Positions 1-8,456 of a DNA stretch of 64,000 nucleotides are shown here, piece by piece; position 1 is the stretch's first letter, and each line of letters opens with the position of its first letter. This DNA comes from Phytohabitans suffuscus (GTDB lineage Bacteria; Actinomycetota; Actinomycetes; Mycobacteriales; Micromonosporaceae). The DNA is taken from positions 8,556,320-8,620,319 of the forward strand of contig NZ_AP022871.1 in the NCBI RefSeq assembly GCF_011764565.1, given 5' to 3'. The notes below the pieces were generated by a model. The model had not been told where the DNA came from. It saw only the letters and a program-made list of their open reading frames with translations, and made no database searches. The position numbers and the translations under genes were made by a program.

Positions 1-33
1 CGGCGATAGCGTCCCCGGCCGGCGTCAGCGTCC

Positions 34-1320
34 TCAGCCGGCGTCCGGCAGGTACGCGTCCGGCACCCCGTCGTGGTCCTCGTCGCGGGCCTGGGCCGCC
101 CGCAGCCGGCGGTGGGCATGGTCGCGGAGCCGCAGCACGACGGTCGCCAGCAGCGCCGCGCCGACCGAGCCGGCCAGCACCGCCACCGTGACCTGCTCCG
201 CGCGGGCCGTGCCGTGCCCGAAGGCGAGCTCCCCGATCAGCAGCGACACGGTGAAGCCGATCCCGCCGAGCAGGCCCAGCCCGACCACGTCCGCCCAGCC
301 GAGCCCCTCGTCCAGGCTGGCCCTGGTGAACCGGGCGACCAGCCAGGTCGCGGCCGTGATGCCGACCGCCTTGCCGACCACCAGCGCGGTGACCACCCCG
401 AGCGCGACCGGGTCGGTGAGGGCGTCCGCGAGGCCGTCCAGCCCGCCGACGGTCACCCCGGCGGTCAGGAACGCGAACACGGGTACCGCCACGCCCGCCG
501 AGATCGGCCGGAAGCGGTGCTCGAAGCGCCCGGCCAGCCCGTCGCCGTCCCGGCCCACCGGCACCGTGAACGCGAGCAGCACCCCGGCCACCGTGGCGTG
601 CACGCCCGACTCGTGGACCAGGACCCAGGTGGCGGCGGCGAGCGGGAGCAGCAGCCACCACGAGCGGATCCCCCGCTGTACGAGCAGGGCGAAGACGGCG
701 AGCGGCACCGCCGCGCCGAGCAGCGGCAGCACGTCGAGGCCCGCGGTGTAGAAGACCGCGATGATCACGATGGCGATCAGGTCGTCGACCACGGCCAGCG
801 TCAGCATGAACGTGCGCAGCGCGCTGGGCAGGTGCCGCCCGACCACGGCCAGCACGGCGAGGGCGAACGCGATGTCCGTCGCGGTCGGCACCGCCCAGCC
901 GCGCGCCGCGCCGCCGCCCGCTCCCCCGGCGATCAGCAGGTACAGGAGCGCGGGTACCGCCACACCACCGGCCGCCGCCGCGACCGGCACCGCCGCGCGC
1001 CGCGGGTCGCGCAGGTCGCCGGCGACGAACTCGCGCTTGAGCTCCAGCCCGGCGACGAAGAAGAAGATGGCCAGCAGCCCGTCCGCCGCCCAGGCGCCGA
1101 CGCTGAGGTCGAGGTGCAGGGCGGCCGGGCCGACGACCTGGTCGCGCAGCGCGTCGTACCCGTCCGACCAGGGCGTGTTGGCCCAGATGACGCCGAGCAG
1201 CGCGGCGCCGAGCAGCAGCGCGCCGCCGATCGTCTCCTGGCGCAGGATCGCCGCCACCCGCCGCGCCTCGACCCAGGAGCCGAGCCGGAACAGCCGTGTC
1301 TTGGAACGCGCAGGTGCCAT
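34..1320 (-). CDS. nhaA: Na+/H+ antiporter NhaA
   Basis: This 428-residue integral membrane protein should exchange sodium for protons across the cytoplasmic membrane (NhaA family). The open frame extends far upstream, but homology begins at MAPARSKTRLFRLGSWVEA, so I place the start at the ATG at 1318-1320. Visible family marks are the early helix with GGALLLGAALLG, the PTATDIAFALAVLAVVG segment, and the paired aspartates in LAVVDDLIAIVIIAVFY, which correspond to the ion-binding Asp pair of E. coli NhaA. About eleven hydrophobic segments follow, and the C-terminal tail is short and hydrophilic. The gene stands alone, convergent with nothing on its left within the window and divergent from the GNAT gene on its right. 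Full family length, no defects seen. Confidence 0.95.
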   Translation of the reverse strand: MAPARSKTRLFRLGSWVEARRVAAILRQETIGGALLLGAALLGVIWANTPWSDGYDALRDQVVGPAALHLDLSVGAWAADGLLAIFFFVAGLELKREFVAGDLRDPRRAAVPVAAAAGGVAVPALLYLLIAGGAGGGAARGWAVPTATDIAFALAVLAVVGRHLPSALRTFMLTLAVVDDLIAIVIIAVFYTAGLDVLPLLGAAVPLAVFALLVQRGIRSWWLLLPLAAATWVLVHESGVHATVAGVLLAFTVPVGRDGDGLAGRFEHRFRPISAGVAVPVFAFLTAGVTVGGLDGLADALTDPVALGVVTALVVGKAVGITAATWLVARFTRASLDEGLGWADVVGLGLLGGIGFTVSLLIGELAFGHGTARAEQVTVAVLAGSVGAALLATVVLRLRDHAHRRLRAAQARDEDHDGVPDAYLPDAG

Positions 1321-1497
1321 CGGGGCAGTTGCCTTTCCGGGGGTCGCGGCAGCCAGTGCCGACCAGACTTCCCGGCGCGCCTGGCCCCACCCTAACCCGC
1401 GGCCGGGCCCGGCGAACCGCGAACCCACCCGCGCGGCCCGCCCCGAACCCCGCGCGCGCCGGAAATCCCGCGCGGCGTCGGGTGTACGGCGGGTTGA

Positions 1498-2472
1498 ATG
1501 CGGGGCGTGACTCTTCCCGCTGGTTGGACCGCCCGCCGGCCGACCCTCGACGACCTGCCGGCGATCCTCGCGCTGGTGCACGCCAGCGACGTCGCCGCCG
1601 TCGGGCATCCGGACTTCAGCGCCGACGACGTGCGCGAGGCGCTGGCCGGCAGCCCGTACGTCTCGCCCGAGCGCGACTCCCTGCTGGCGTACGCGCCGGA
1701 CGGGTCGCTCGCCGGCTGGGCCTACCTGGAGAACGAGAACGGCGGCGACCGCGACTTCCTCGAGGTCTACACGCATCCGCGCACCGGGCTGCCGGCGCAG
1801 GCCCCGCTGCTGGCGATGACGCTCGCCCGGGTCGCGGAGCGGGTCGGCGAGCTGGGCCTGACCACGATGACCGTACGGGCCGGGGCGATCCCGACCGAGA
1901 AGCCGTACATCGCGGCGCTGCGGGACGCGGGGTTCGAGTTCGTCAAGCGGTACGCCCGCATGCGGCGTTCGCTGGACGGGGTGCCGGCCGCCGCCCCCGC
2001 CCCGCCGGACGGGGTCTCGATCCGGACGGTCGACCCGGCCGACGACGCCGACCTGCGGCTGTTCCACGGGATCCTCGACGCGGCGTTCCGGGACACGCCG
2101 GACTACCAGCCGCGCGCGTACGAGCGGTGGCGCGAGTGGGTCGACGGGCAGGGCTCGGTGGCCTGGGACGAGTGGCTCGTGGCCAGCGTGGACGGTACCC
2201 CCGCCGGGATCCTGCAGTCGTCCGACCAGTCCCTGGACGACAACGAGGGCTGGGTGAAGATGCTCGCCGTGGCGCGGCCGCACCGCCGGCGCGGGGTGGG
2301 TGAGGCACTGCTGCGCCGGGCGTTCGCGCTCTACGCGGCCAAGGGACGCGCGAAGGTCGGCCTCGGCGTCGACCTGGCCAACCCGACCGAGGCCGCCCGG
2401 CTCTACTACGCGGTCGGCATGACACCGGCGTACGAGGCCGACATCTTCGAACGGACGGTCACCACACCCTGA
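1498..2472 (+). CDS. GNAT family N-acetyltransferase (tandem domains)
   Basis: A 324-residue cytoplasmic protein with two GNAT folds in tandem, roughly residues 10-150 and 170-320. The C-terminal domain carries the acetyl-CoA pyrophosphate-binding signature RPHRRRGVGEALLRRAF followed by LGVDLANPTEAARLYYAVGM, the usual end of the fold. The N-terminal domain is more degenerate. Similar double-GNAT proteins in actinomycetes have no known substrate, so I do not assign one. Start: ATG at 1498; a GTG at 1507 is an equally plausible alternative. Single gene, divergent from nhaA, followed by a repeat-bearing gap. Confidence 0.85.
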   Translation: MRGVTLPAGWTARRPTLDDLPAILALVHASDVAAVGHPDFSADDVREALAGSPYVSPERDSLLAYAPDGSLAGWAYLENENGGDRDFLEVYTHPRTGLPAQAPLLAMTLARVAERVGELGLTTMTVRAGAIPTEKPYIAALRDAGFEFVKRYARMRRSLDGVPAAAPAPPDGVSIRTVDPADDADLRLFHGILDAAFRDTPDYQPRAYERWREWVDGQGSVAWDEWLVASVDGTPAGILQSSDQSLDDNEGWVKMLAVARPHRRRGVGEALLRRAFALYAAKGRAKVGLGVDLANPTEAARLYYAVGMTPAYEADIFERTVTTP

Positions 2473-2552
2473 CCGCCGGCACCGAACCGCGACCGGCGAC
2501 GCGGGATCCGCTCGGACCTCGGCCCCGGTCGAGACCGGGGGTCGGTTTCGGC

Positions 2553-2602
2553 GGATCGTGGTACGGATCCGCCCCTATGGGGGCAGTTTCATACCACGAT
2601 CC
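2553..2602. repeat. RPT-A palindrome, copy 1
   Basis: A 50-bp near-perfect inverted repeat, GGATCGTGGTA ... TACCACGATCC, with a GCCCC/GGGGC inner stem. It is one of at least six copies in the window (8282, 23278, 39996, 43152 interrupted, 54899). Copies share flanking sequence: about 20 bp on one side (..CGGTTTCGGC) and about 100 bp on the other (..GCCGAGTTCG..). It fills much of the 461-bp gap 2473-2933, in which I see no gene. Confidence 0.85.
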
Positions 2603-2845
2603 GTGGCCGCGAGCCACGCGTTCGAGGGCAGGGAGGGCGGCGGCGCCGAGTTCGTCCGGTTTGTTCTCCCCGTCAGGGTGATCGTGGGCCTCGGCGATCC
2701 GATGAGGACGCGCCGGAAGCCGCCCGGTCGCTTCCCGAGCTGGGACCGGCCGCTTTTCGCCCGATTTGCCCCCCCGTCGCGGGCACGAGGGGTCCGTGCC
2801 GGCCGACCGACGAAGACAAAGGCGATTGAGGAGGACGGCGCCGCC

Positions 2846-2873
2846 GGGAACTATCCGGCCGCCGTGTCCGACT
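2846..2873 (+). promoter_or_regulatory. ECF-type promoter upstream of the ycnI-like gene
   Basis: GGGAACT at 2846-2852, 16 bp, then CGACT at 2869-2873. The identical GGGAACT-N16-CGACT arrangement lies upstream of the sigma-factor gene at 5384-5411. The -35 resembles the GGAAC class used by ECF sigma factors. Distance to the ATG is about 60 bp. Confidence 0.6.
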
Positions 2874-2933
2874 CCCCTATCCGGTGCGTGTCGGCGCCGG
2901 CCCAGGCGCCGGCGGAACGGATGAGGAGCGGCG

Positions 2934-3677
2934 ATGCGAGCAGCACGGACGGTGGCGGGGCTCGGCGTGGCGGTGCTGGCCGGGGCGGTCGCGGCGGTCG
3001 GGATCGGGGTGGGGCCGGCGTCCGCGCACGTGACGGTCAACCCGCGGGAGGCGACGCAGGGCGGGTACGCGAAGCTCGCCTTCCGGGTGCCGAACGAGCG
3101 GGACAGCGCCTCCACCACCAAGGTCGAGGTCAACATTCCGGCCGAGACCGCGATCGCGTCGGTGTCCGTGCGGCCGATGCCGGGCTGGACCGCCACCGTG
3201 GAGCGGGGGAAGCTGGCCACGCCGCTGAAGGTGCACGGCGAGGACGTCGCCGAGGCGGTCTCGAAGATCACCTGGACGGCGGTGGCGGGCAGCGAGGTCG
3301 GGCCGGGGCAGTTCCAGGAGTTCGAGGTGTCGGCGGGGCCGCTGCCGGAGGTCGACCGGATCGTGTTCAAGGCGCTGCAGACGTACTCGAACGGCGAGGT
3401 CGTGCGCTGGATCGACGAGCCGGCGGCGGCCGGCGGTGAGGAGCCCGAGCACCCCGCGCCGGTGCTCAAGCTGGCCAAGGCCCCGGCGGAGGGCGCGGCA
3501 CCGGCGGCGACCGGCGCGGCGAACGCCAACCTCGACCTCGCCGGGTCCACCGAGGACACCGGCGACGGCGGCGGGCTGGCCACCTTCGCCGGCCTGGCGG
3601 GGCTCGTCGCGGGCCTGGCCGGCCTCGTCTTCGGGCTGCTGGCCTGGCGCCGCGCGGGAGCCACCCAGCCGCGTTGA
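2934..3677 (+). CDS. YcnI-like (DUF1775) copper-associated membrane-anchored protein
   Basis: A 247-residue exported protein. A signal peptide of about 32 residues ends ...GVGPASAHVTVNP, so the mature chain starts with His, the residue used for copper binding in the YcnI/DUF1775 family. The DUF1775 domain spans about residues 32-165, followed by an Ala/Pro-rich spacer and a C-terminal transmembrane helix (GLATFAGLAGLVAGLAGLVFGLLAW) ending in basic residues, the usual architecture. A GAGGAG ribosome site lies just before the ATG. Known YcnI proteins take part in copper handling at the cell surface; here no copper exporter or PCuAC partner is adjacent. The shared promoter motif suggests control by the sigma factor at 5448. 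The 3' end runs into a tandem repeat. Confidence 0.88.
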   Translation: MRAARTVAGLGVAVLAGAVAAVGIGVGPASAHVTVNPREATQGGYAKLAFRVPNERDSASTTKVEVNIPAETAIASVSVRPMPGWTATVERGKLATPLKVHGEDVAEAVSKITWTAVAGSEVGPGQFQEFEVSAGPLPEVDRIVFKALQTYSNGEVVRWIDEPAAAGGEEPEHPAPVLKLAKAPAEGAAPAATGAANANLDLAGSTEDTGDGGGLATFAGLAGLVAGLAGLVFGLLAWRRAGATQPR

Positions 3678-3815
3678 CGCGCGGCCCGGCCCCGCGCGAA
3701 AGCACGAAAGCCACCCTAGCCGCGCTGACGCCCGGCCCGACCCCGCAAAGCACGAAAGCACGGGAGCCACCCGGCCGCGCCGGCACACGGCCCGACCCCG
3801 CGCAAAGCACGAAAG
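3660..3815. repeat. Three-copy 50-56 bp tandem repeat over the ycnI stop
   Basis: Units at 3660-3709, 3710-3765 and 3766-3815 share gccaccc..gccgcg..., ...cggcccgaccccg and ...aaagcacgaaag. The first unit includes the last codons and TGA of the ycnI-like gene, so the array was copied from a coding end into the gap between two convergent genes. Confidence 0.75.
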
Positions 3816-3834
3816 GCCACGACCGGGCCGCGGG

Positions 3835-5334
3835 TCAGGCCACCCCGATCGCGTGGAACGCGCCGGCGCGGGTACCGAGGTAGAGGGTGCCCCGCCAGAC
3901 CGCGGGGGTCGACTCGACGCAGCCGCCGATCTTGAGGTGCCACAGGGGCTTCGGCTCGGCGGCGGTGTCGGTGACGTCGTACGCGTGCATGAAGCCCTGG
4001 CAGTCGCCGACCAGCAGTACGCCGTCGACGACCACCGGGGACTGCCAGGTGGTGGGCGGCAGGTGGAAGCGCCACCGCTGCGCCCCGGTGGCCCGGTCGA
4101 CGCCGAAAACGTCGCCGCCGTTGGTGTCGAAGATGACGATGTCCTTGTACAGGGCGGGCGTGCCCCACACGCCGGCCGGCCGGGTGCGGCGGTCGTCCAG
4201 CTTCCACACCAGCGGGTCGCGGCGCTTCGGGTCGAGCTTCATCATCTGGCCGACCTGGGCGGAGCGGGCGGTACCGCGCTCGTACTGCGCGCCGACGTAG
4301 AGCGCGCCGGTCTCGTCGACCACCACCGTGGCGTCGGTGTCGTCGCCGGTCCAGAAGCGGAACACCCGGGTCGGCTGGCGACCCCGCTTGAGCCCGGAGA
4401 TGTCCCAGCCCTGCACGAGGCCGCCGGAGTTGGCGAAGTAGACAGTGTTCCCGTACACCGCGACCGAGCCCTCGATGGAGACGTTCTCGTCGCCGATGTC
4501 GCGCAGCAGTGCCGCGTCCCACCCGGGCGCGTGGAAGACGACCTTCGGCGCCACGGTCACCTTGCCGTCGCGGCCGTACCGCCGGTTGAGCTTGACCACG
4601 TGGAACTGGCTGTTCTCCCCGCCCTCGAACAGGTAGTCGTCGATCACGATCGCGTTGCCGTCCCAGTCGTTGTTCCACTTCGTCGGCGAGACGGCGGTGG
4701 CGGAGAGCCGCCACAGCTCGGTGGGCCTGCCCCGGTCGATGGCCAGCACGCGGAAGAAGTTGTCGCGCGAGCCGGTGTAGACCAGCGGGAAGCCGTCCGG
4801 GTCGACGGTCACCGAGCCCTTGATGATGTCGCCGGTGGGAAAGTCCGGCAGGATCCGCTCGCCGGTCCTCGCGTCCAGGAAGTGCACCGCGCGGTCGTAC
4901 GCCCCGAAGACCACCCACGTGCGCCCGTCGCGCTCGAACACCGCCGGCTGGCCGGTCCAGCCCGAGCCGCACCAGGTCCGCTCACCCTTCGCGTCGGTGG
5001 ACTTCGCGCACAGCCCACCGGTACGCGGGAACTGCCACAGCATGTCCGGTGTGTCGCGCGGGACCGGCCCGGTGCCGTAGTACGTGCGGGTCGGGTTGCC
5101 CCGGAAGGCGATCAGCCCGGTGACCTTGTCCCCGTACGGCATGCCGACCCGCACCGGGTCCGACCACGTGCCGGCGCCGGTGGCCGGACCGGTGGCCGAC
5201 TCGACCGGGGCGGTGCCCCCGGCGGCCGCGGGCGACGAAGGGCCGGCCGTGCCCGGGACGAACCGGGGCGGCTCCGTGCCGCACGCGGAGACGGCCACGG
5301 CGACGAGCGCCACCACCCCCAGGGCTCTCCTCAT
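3835..5334 (-). CDS. PQQ-like beta-propeller lipoprotein
   Basis: A ~499-residue secreted lipoprotein. It begins MRRALGVVALVAVAVSACG, a short signal peptide ending in a lipobox-type Cys, then a Pro/Ala/Gly-rich linker and a beta-propeller of PQQ-enzyme-like repeats rich in Trp and Gly (for example VLLVGDCQGFMHAYD). The protein lacks obvious catalytic quinoprotein-dehydrogenase residues, so a structural, binding or sensing role outside the membrane is likelier than a PQQ enzyme. I use the ATG at 5332-5334; an in-frame GTG two codons upstream (5340) is the alternative. It is convergent with the ycnI-like gene and divergent from the sigma-factor gene. Confidence 0.8.
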   Translation of the reverse strand: MRRALGVVALVAVAVSACGTEPPRFVPGTAGPSSPAAAGGTAPVESATGPATGAGTWSDPVRVGMPYGDKVTGLIAFRGNPTRTYYGTGPVPRDTPDMLWQFPRTGGLCAKSTDAKGERTWCGSGWTGQPAVFERDGRTWVVFGAYDRAVHFLDARTGERILPDFPTGDIIKGSVTVDPDGFPLVYTGSRDNFFRVLAIDRGRPTELWRLSATAVSPTKWNNDWDGNAIVIDDYLFEGGENSQFHVVKLNRRYGRDGKVTVAPKVVFHAPGWDAALLRDIGDENVSIEGSVAVYGNTVYFANSGGLVQGWDISGLKRGRQPTRVFRFWTGDDTDATVVVDETGALYVGAQYERGTARSAQVGQMMKLDPKRRDPLVWKLDDRRTRPAGVWGTPALYKDIVIFDTNGGDVFGVDRATGAQRWRFHLPPTTWQSPVVVDGVLLVGDCQGFMHAYDVTDTAAEPKPLWHLKIGGCVESTPAVWRGTLYLGTRAGAFHAIGVA

Positions 5335-5383
5335 CCGCACAGTGTGCGGCGTGGCCGCCAGCCCGGTAATCCATCGATCCGCC

Positions 5384-5411
5384 GGGAACTTCGGCGGGTC
5401 GCGGGGCGACT
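5384..5411 (+). promoter_or_regulatory. ECF-type promoter upstream of the sigma-factor gene
   Basis: GGGAACT at 5384-5390, 16 bp, CGACT at 5407-5411, matching the element before the ycnI-like gene in both boxes and in spacing. Its place 36 bp before the GTG start suggests autoregulation. Confidence 0.6.
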
Positions 5412-5447
5412 ATCCGTGGAGGCCGGCCCCAGCCCCGTGGAGGCACC

Positions 5448-5999
5448 GTGGACGACGAGACGCGCACGACCCAGCTCGCGCTGGACGCCGGCCAGGGCGA
5501 CCGGGACGCGGCGGCCGCGTTCGTGCGCGCCACCCAGCAGCAGGTGTGGCGGTTCGTCGCGCACCTGGCCGGGCCGGCCGAGGCGGACGACCTCACCCAG
5601 GAGACCTACGTGCGGGCGCTGCGCAGCCTGCCCCGGTTCGCCGCCCGCTCGTCGGCCCTCACCTGGCTGTTCGTGATCGCCCGCCGGGTCGTGGTCGACC
5701 ACCGCCGCAGCGCGGCCGCCCGCCCGCGGCTCACCACCCTGGACGAGTGGCCGGCCGCCGCCGACGCGCGGGCGCTGCCGATCGAGGACGGCGTCGTGCT
5801 GCGCCACCTCCTGGCCGCCCTCACCCCCGAGCGCCGGGACGCGCTGGTCGCCACCCAGGTGCTCGGCCTGTCGTACGCGGAGGCGGCAAAGGTCTGCGAC
5901 TGCCCGATCGGCACGATCCGGTCGCGGGTGGCCAGGGCCCGCGACGACCTCATCGCCGCCATGGCCGACACCACCGACCGCGAACGCCGCCCGGGCTGA
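5448..5999 (+). CDS. ECF RNA polymerase sigma factor (SigC-like)
   Basis: 183 residues with both ECF sigma domains. Region 2 (about residues 25-90) holds the core-binding DDLTQETYVRALRSL helix; region 4 (about 118-175) holds the helix-turn-helix YAEAAKVCDCPIGTIRSRVARAR that reads the -35 element. The GTG start at 5448 follows a GGAGG ribosome site. No anti-sigma factor lies beside it, as with SigC of mycobacteria; assignment to that subgroup is by overall pattern and is tentative. The autoregulatory-looking promoter motif recurs before the ycnI-like copper gene, so a metal-linked regulon is plausible. The downstream genes run on the opposite strand. Confidence 0.9.
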   Translation: MDDETRTTQLALDAGQGDRDAAAAFVRATQQQVWRFVAHLAGPAEADDLTQETYVRALRSLPRFAARSSALTWLFVIARRVVVDHRRSAAARPRLTTLDEWPAAADARALPIEDGVVLRHLLAALTPERRDALVATQVLGLSYAEAAKVCDCPIGTIRSRVARARDDLIAAMADTTDRERRPG

Positions 6000-6009
6000 G
6001 GCGGCCCGG

Positions 6010-6189
6010 TCACGCGCGGCCGTTGCCGGGGCGGCCGCGGTGCCGTGCCGCGGTGCTGCCGCGCCGCCCGAGGCCGTGCTCCTTCGGCGCCGGCTCGCGG
6101 TGGCGGCCCTTGTTGGGTGGGCCGAGCCGCATCGGGAAGGCCGCCTCGACCTCGCCGTCGTCGTCCGGCTCGCTCTCGCCTACGCCCAT
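6010..6189 (-). CDS. Small acidic/basic hypothetical protein
   Basis: A 59-residue protein starting MGVGESEPDDDGEVEAAFPM, with an acidic N-terminus and a basic Arg/Gly/Pro-rich C-terminus. The start is supported by a strong AGGGGGG ribosome site eight bases before the ATG. It lies about 100 bp after the M56 gene on the same strand and may be its operon tail. No recognisable domain or transmembrane segment; function unknown. Confidence 0.5.
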   Translation of the reverse strand: MGVGESEPDDDGEVEAAFPMRLGPPNKGRHREPAPKEHGLGRRGSTAARHRGRPGNGRA

Positions 6190-6291
6190 CGTTCCCCCCT
6201 GTTTCGCCCGGAGTCCATGGTGGACCGATCCGGGCCGCGGTGGTCGCACAGGCGGTGCGGGTGGACACCGTCCGATGTGGTGGGAGCCCCG

Positions 6292-7136
6292 TCACATCGA
6301 CGTGGCGCCCAGCCAGGCGGCGGCGACGACCGCGACCTCGGCCGCCGCGACGGCGGTGAGCGCCAGCAGGAGCACGAGCCCCCGCCCGCCGTCCGGAGGG
6401 GGTGGGTCAGCGCCCGTACCCGATGGACGACGCCCGACCCGCCCGTGCCGGCCGTCGCCGGCGGTGGCCGGCCGCCGGCGAGCGCGGCTCGGGCGACGGC
6501 ACGGGCGACCAGGGCGCGGTCGCCGACCGCCGCGGCGGCGTCCTCGTCGGCCCAGCGCTCGGCCTGGTGGGCCACCTCGTCGCGGACCGAGGCCAGGAAC
6601 GGGTCGACCGCCGCCGCGGCCGCCGCCCACGACACGAGCCGGTCGTGGTGGCCGGTCAGGTGGGCCCGCTCGTGGGCGAGCATCGCCCGCCGTTCGCCCG
6701 CGTCGAGCGCGCGGAGCATGCCGGTGGTGACCAGTACGTGCCCCGGGCGGCCGGGCACGGCGAGCGCGTGCGGCTCGTCCCACTCGGCCACGACGAGGCC
6801 GCCGCCGCGCGGGCGGCCGACACCGCGCAGGCGCCGCCGCATCGACCGCCGCACGGTCAGGTCGCCGGCCAGCCGCCACAGGCCCCAGGCCAGCAGCACC
6901 GCGGCCACCGCGCCGAGCGGGCCCGCGCCACCGTCGCCTGTGGACAGTGGCAGCAGGTCCTCGACGAGCGTCGAGGCCAGCATCAGAAGGCAGGCCGCGT
7001 ACGCGCCCGAGGTCACCACCGCCGCGACCACCAGGCCGCGCGCGGCCGTCGCGGGTGCCGTGCGCCGCACCGCCCGGGGCGCGAGGATCGCCAGCAACAG
7101 CGACAGCGCGACGGGCAGCGGCACGGCCAGGCTCAT
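6292..7136 (-). CDS. M56-family (BlaR1-type) membrane metallopeptidase, apparent frameshift
   Basis: A ~281-residue membrane protease when read through one frameshift. N-terminal hydrophobic segments (MSLAVPLPVALSLLLAILAP and following) precede the zinc site MLAHERAHLTGHH (HExxH), then a downstream WADEDAAAAVG helix. The conserved C-terminal transmembrane end GLVLLLALTAVAAAEVAVVA is in another frame; one extra G in the GGGGG run at 6398-6402 joins them. The ATG overlaps the BlaI stop (ATGA), so the two are translationally coupled. In BlaR1/MecR1-type pairs the protease cleaves the repressor on a cell-wall or other signal. This short form lacks a penicillin-sensor domain, so the signal is unknown. 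Confidence 0.82.
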
Positions 7137-7495
7137 GGCCCCGCGCGGACCAGCAGCGCCCGCAGCGGGCCGGCGTCGCCCGCCCGCAGCCCCGCCACGA
7201 ACTCGCGCAGCGCCGCCCGTCTGGGCCTGCGCCCGGCCAGCGCGGTACGCATCCGCCGGGCGGCCTCGGCCGCCGCGTCCCGCATCGGCCAGTACACGTG
7301 GCCCCGCCCCTCTTCGGGCCGGCGGGCCACCACTCCTATCTCCCACAGCCGCACGAGCGTCGCCTGCACCGCCTCGTCTCCCAGCTCCGACCCCAGTGCC
7401 GCCTGCACCTCGGCCGGGCTGAGCGGTGCCTCCGCGGCCGCGAGGGCCGCCACGACCTCGGCGGCCAGCGCGCCATGCGTACGGTGTCCCCTCAC
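7133..7495 (-). CDS. BlaI/MecI/CopY-family transcriptional repressor
   Basis: A 120-residue winged-helix repressor. The N-terminal HTH (EAPLSPAEVQAALGSELGDE, VQATLVRLWEIGVVARR) is followed by a wing (GHVYWPMRDA) and a short C-terminal dimerisation helix region. The GTG start at 7495 has a strong GGAGGTGAG ribosome site. It is the first gene of a two-gene operon with the M56 protease, which it overlaps by four bases. By analogy it represses its own operon until cleaved by its partner. No beta-lactamase gene is adjacent, so resistance should not be inferred. Confidence 0.9.
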   Translation of the reverse strand: MRGHRTHGALAAEVVAALAAAEAPLSPAEVQAALGSELGDEAVQATLVRLWEIGVVARRPEEGRGHVYWPMRDAAAEAARRMRTALAGRRPRRAALREFVAGLRAGDAGPLRALLVRAGP

Positions 7496-7684
7496 CGCTC
7501 ACCTCCAGGTCCCCGCTGGCTCAACGCGCGAGGGCGCGCATGCGTAACGTCCTCGGGGCCGATGCGCTCCGGTCCGCCCCAGCTTTCCGCGGGCACCGCC
7601 GCGGCCGGCGGCCCGCCGGGGCGGGCCGAGAGCCCGACCTCCGCCGCCGGGTCAGGCCCCGGCGGGCTCGTGAAACCCCGGCCG

Positions 7685-8159
7685 TCAGCGGGCCGGTGGC
7701 GGCGGCAGCCAGCCGGTGCCGGCGAAGTGGGCCGGGTACCGGTCGAGGACCGCCGGCGTGATCCGCGGGCAGGGCAGGTCGCCGGCGTGGGGCAGCAGCG
7801 GCACCTCGGCCAGCTCCGCGTCGTACGCGTCGGCCAGGAACGCGTCGGCGACCGGCTGCGCCGGGTTGCCCGGGTCGGTGGCGCGGCACCGACCCGGATG
7901 CTGCCGGCCCCCACCCGCCACAGCAGGTCGTCGGTCTGGCCGGCGCCGGTGCGCCGGTCGCCGCTGACCCGCGCGACGCGGTACACGGTGACCGGCAGCC
8001 CCCGCTCGCGGGCCAGGTCGGCGACCCGCTCGGCGACCCACTCGCTGCCGGGTGCAGCCGGCTGACCACCGCGCCGGCGTGGTAGACGGCGTCGGCGGTG
8101 CGGGCGAGCCGGTCGAAGCGGTCCTCGTCGAGCCCGAGCCCGGGCGGGCCAACCCCCAA
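7685..8159 (-). pseudogene. Remnant of a thioester-reductase (NRPS/CAR terminal) domain
   Basis: Pieces in three frames together match the C-terminal part of NAD(P)-dependent thioester reductases: LARTADAVYHAG, then WVAERVADLARERGLPVTVY with RVSGDRRTGAGQTDDLLWRV, then ITPAVLDRYPAHFAGTGWLP before the stop. The N-terminal Rossmann part is missing, and the segment that should carry the catalytic Tyr/Lys is deleted between HPGS and EWVAER. Two more one-base shifts separate the pieces. The truncated end abuts interspersed repeats at about 8160. No adenylation or carrier domain remains nearby, so the gene is dead. Confidence 0.6.
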
Positions 8160-8180
8160 CCCCGAAAGCTCTATAGACGG

Positions 8181-8221
8181 GTCACTGTGGACAGAGCCGC
8201 ACCCCGACCCGGAAGGATCTA
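8181..8221 (+). repeat. RPT-D block, copy 1
   Basis: Begins GTCACTGTGGACAG and continues ..GCACCCCGACCCGGAAGG.. Related copies begin at about 23381, 42308, 46673 and 54980. Where complete, the block runs directly into RPT-C (see 23381-23509). Confidence 0.6.
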
Positions 8222-8281
8222 CGCAGCTTTCGAAGTCACGACGCTCTCCACCCGTTGCAGAGGCTGGGGCCCGGTTCCGGC

Positions 8282-8331
8282 GGATCGTGGTACGGATCCG
8301 CCCCTATGGGGGCAGGTTCGTACCACGATCC
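8282..8331 (+). repeat. RPT-A palindrome, copy 2 (start of a complete ~200-bp unit)
   Basis: A 50-bp palindrome of the same design as 2553-2602. Here it is followed by the shared ~75-bp segment and then by the RPT-B palindrome at 8409-8456, giving a unit of about 200 bp (8262-8460) with a hairpin at each end. The 449-bp gap 8160-8608 holds this unit and RPT-D and no gene. Confidence 0.85.
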
Positions 8332-8408
8332 GCGACCGCGAGCCGTGCGGGCCAAGGACAGGACGGCGTCGCCGCCGAGTTCGCCCGGTCCGCTCCCGTC
8401 GCCAGGCC

Positions 8409-8456
8409 GATCGTGGACGTGGACCGCCCCGGAGGGGCGGCGGAAGGTCCACGATC
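8409..8456 (+). repeat. RPT-B palindrome, copy 1
   Basis: A 48-bp inverted repeat GATCGTGGAC ... GTCCACGATC with inner stem CGCCCC/GGGGCG. Other copies: 39519-39571, 39870-39915, 42954-43009 and a fragment at 43475-43517. It differs from RPT-A mainly in GTGGAC for GTGGTA. Confidence 0.75.

Noticed and set aside
73..1395. A 440-residue plus-strand frame opposite nhaA
   Set aside because: It is a shadow of the NhaA coding strand, with low-complexity Gln/Arg/Gly composition and no ribosome site.
7133..7495. Treating the BlaI/M56 pair as a beta-lactam resistance operon
   Set aside because: The M56 protein lacks a penicillin-binding sensor domain and no beta-lactamase is linked; the serine hydrolase at 33777 is distant and esterase-like.
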